Assembly: GCA_025765615.1 (NCBI GenBank) | Contig: JAIVFJ010000209.1 | Span: 1-64,000 of the forward strand | Length of the DNA stretch: 64,000 nt | Source: Zopfochytrium polystomum | Lineage: Eukaryota; Chytridiomycota; Chytridiomycetes; Chytridiales; Chytridiaceae | Reading direction: 5' to 3' | Shown: positions 63,588-64,000 of the stretch, piece after piece | How positions within the stretch are numbered: position 1 is the first letter of the stretch | Layout of the letters: every line of letters begins with the position of its first letter | The notes under the pieces: model-generated | Told to the model about the DNA's origin: nothing | Seen by the model: the letters and a program-made list of their open reading frames with translations, nothing else | Databases searched by the model: none | Position numbers and translations under genes: made by a program

Positions 63588-64000
63588 CTTTTTCTGTTGC
63601 TTGGAGTTGTTATTCTAGAACCCATCCTGTTGCCAACCAAGGCCAAGCATCATGTTCCTTGCAATGTTTGCCACCATTGGCAGCACTTTAGCCAGCCATC
63701 TCACCCATGGTTAGGAACTCAAAAGCGCTTGTTCATACAGGTTTGACAAATAGCCAATGCCACCAGAGGGGTTTGCTGTGTGTGTCCTGAAGCTGTGCAA
63801 ACAACAAACCAGAATCAACAGAAGGTCCTTGGAGGCAGAAAGAGGAGCTCTACTCAGGATGGAGGTGGAGCAGCTCACGTTCCAAATCAATACAATTTCG
63901 CTATTTGTGACAAAAAGGGCCTTAACGGTTTTGAGTTGTGTAGTAGCTCAGTGGTGATGGCACAGCCGAATCTGTGCGCTGACCCCAAAGCCCAGCAGAG

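Larger units (their letters stand above)
60956..64000. other. Unassigned repeat-rich DNA with scattered tRNA loci
   Basis: Besides the listed tRNA and repeat entries no gene is recognised. A further A-box-like TAGCTCAGTGGTGATGG begins at about 63,942 and runs off the window, so a tRNA-like locus may continue beyond the edge. 62,080-62,190 has a near-duplicate pair of GTTGAACTGGGGCAG / GTTGAACCAGGGCAG phrases. Confidence 0.45.

Overview
The window is nuclear DNA from a eukaryote, most probably a fungus and perhaps an early-diverging (non-Dikarya) one; the lineage is inferred, not proven. Genes have short GT-AG introns and very GC-rich, low-complexity-padded exons. The recognisable proteins fit a fungus: an FMP52-type protein, a GPI-anchored GH26-like enzyme, a GH47 mannosidase, a GT32-like transferase and a Rab5/Vps21-type GTPase. 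Transposons include a chromodomain Ty3 element, a MULE and a Helitron. Nothing suggests a prokaryote; there are no operons or Shine-Dalgarno sites.

Layout. GC-rich gene islands alternate with AT-richer, repeat-filled stretches. 0.9-2.8 kb: GH26-like gene (+). 3.8-5.4 kb: dispersed repeats and a broken chromovirus. 6.0-6.9 kb: FMP52-like gene (+), convergent with an unrecognised multi-exon membrane-protein gene (-, 7.3-11.2 kb). 12-21.6 kb: repeat zone with a solo LTR, a decayed Helitron, a repeat carrying tRNA-Val, and a gutted chromovirus with a second-family solo LTR nested inside it. 22.5-25.7 kb: GH47 alpha-mannosidase (+). 25.7-31.4 kb: microsatellites and unassigned sequence. 31.45-36.76 kb: complete, very young chromovirus (+). 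38.6-41.1 kb: GT32-like glycosyltransferase (+). 41.3-43.5 kb: intact MULE (-). 44.1-45.7 kb: secreted 11-residue-repeat protein (-). 47.8-50.7 kb: unrecognised polytopic membrane protein (+). 51-57.9 kb: repeats, tRNAs and a solo LTR. 57.9-58.9 kb: Rab GTPase (-). 59-64 kb: tRNA and tRNA-like loci and repeats.

How the genes relate. GH47 trimming and GT32 glycosyl transfer act in the ER/Golgi, the Rab in endosomal traffic, and the GH26-like enzyme and the 11-mer protein enter the secretory route. They are ordinary neighbours, not a visible cluster.

The strongest finds concern the chromovirus at 31,454-36,758. Its LTR promoter is packed with nGAAnnTTCn heat-shock-element arrays, including eight perfect contiguous units. 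The predicted RNA 5' end is complementary over 11 nt to the primer-binding site, as in Tf1-type self-priming. Gag and pol are joined by a textbook -1 frameshift cassette: CCCAAAC, a 5-nt spacer and a possible H-type pseudoknot. The LTRs differ at one of 353 positions. Other notable items are introns that share a T-tract plus (CA)n layout, a secreted 11-mer-repeat protein, a complete MULE with 9-bp target duplication, and several apparent frame breaks near C/G runs.
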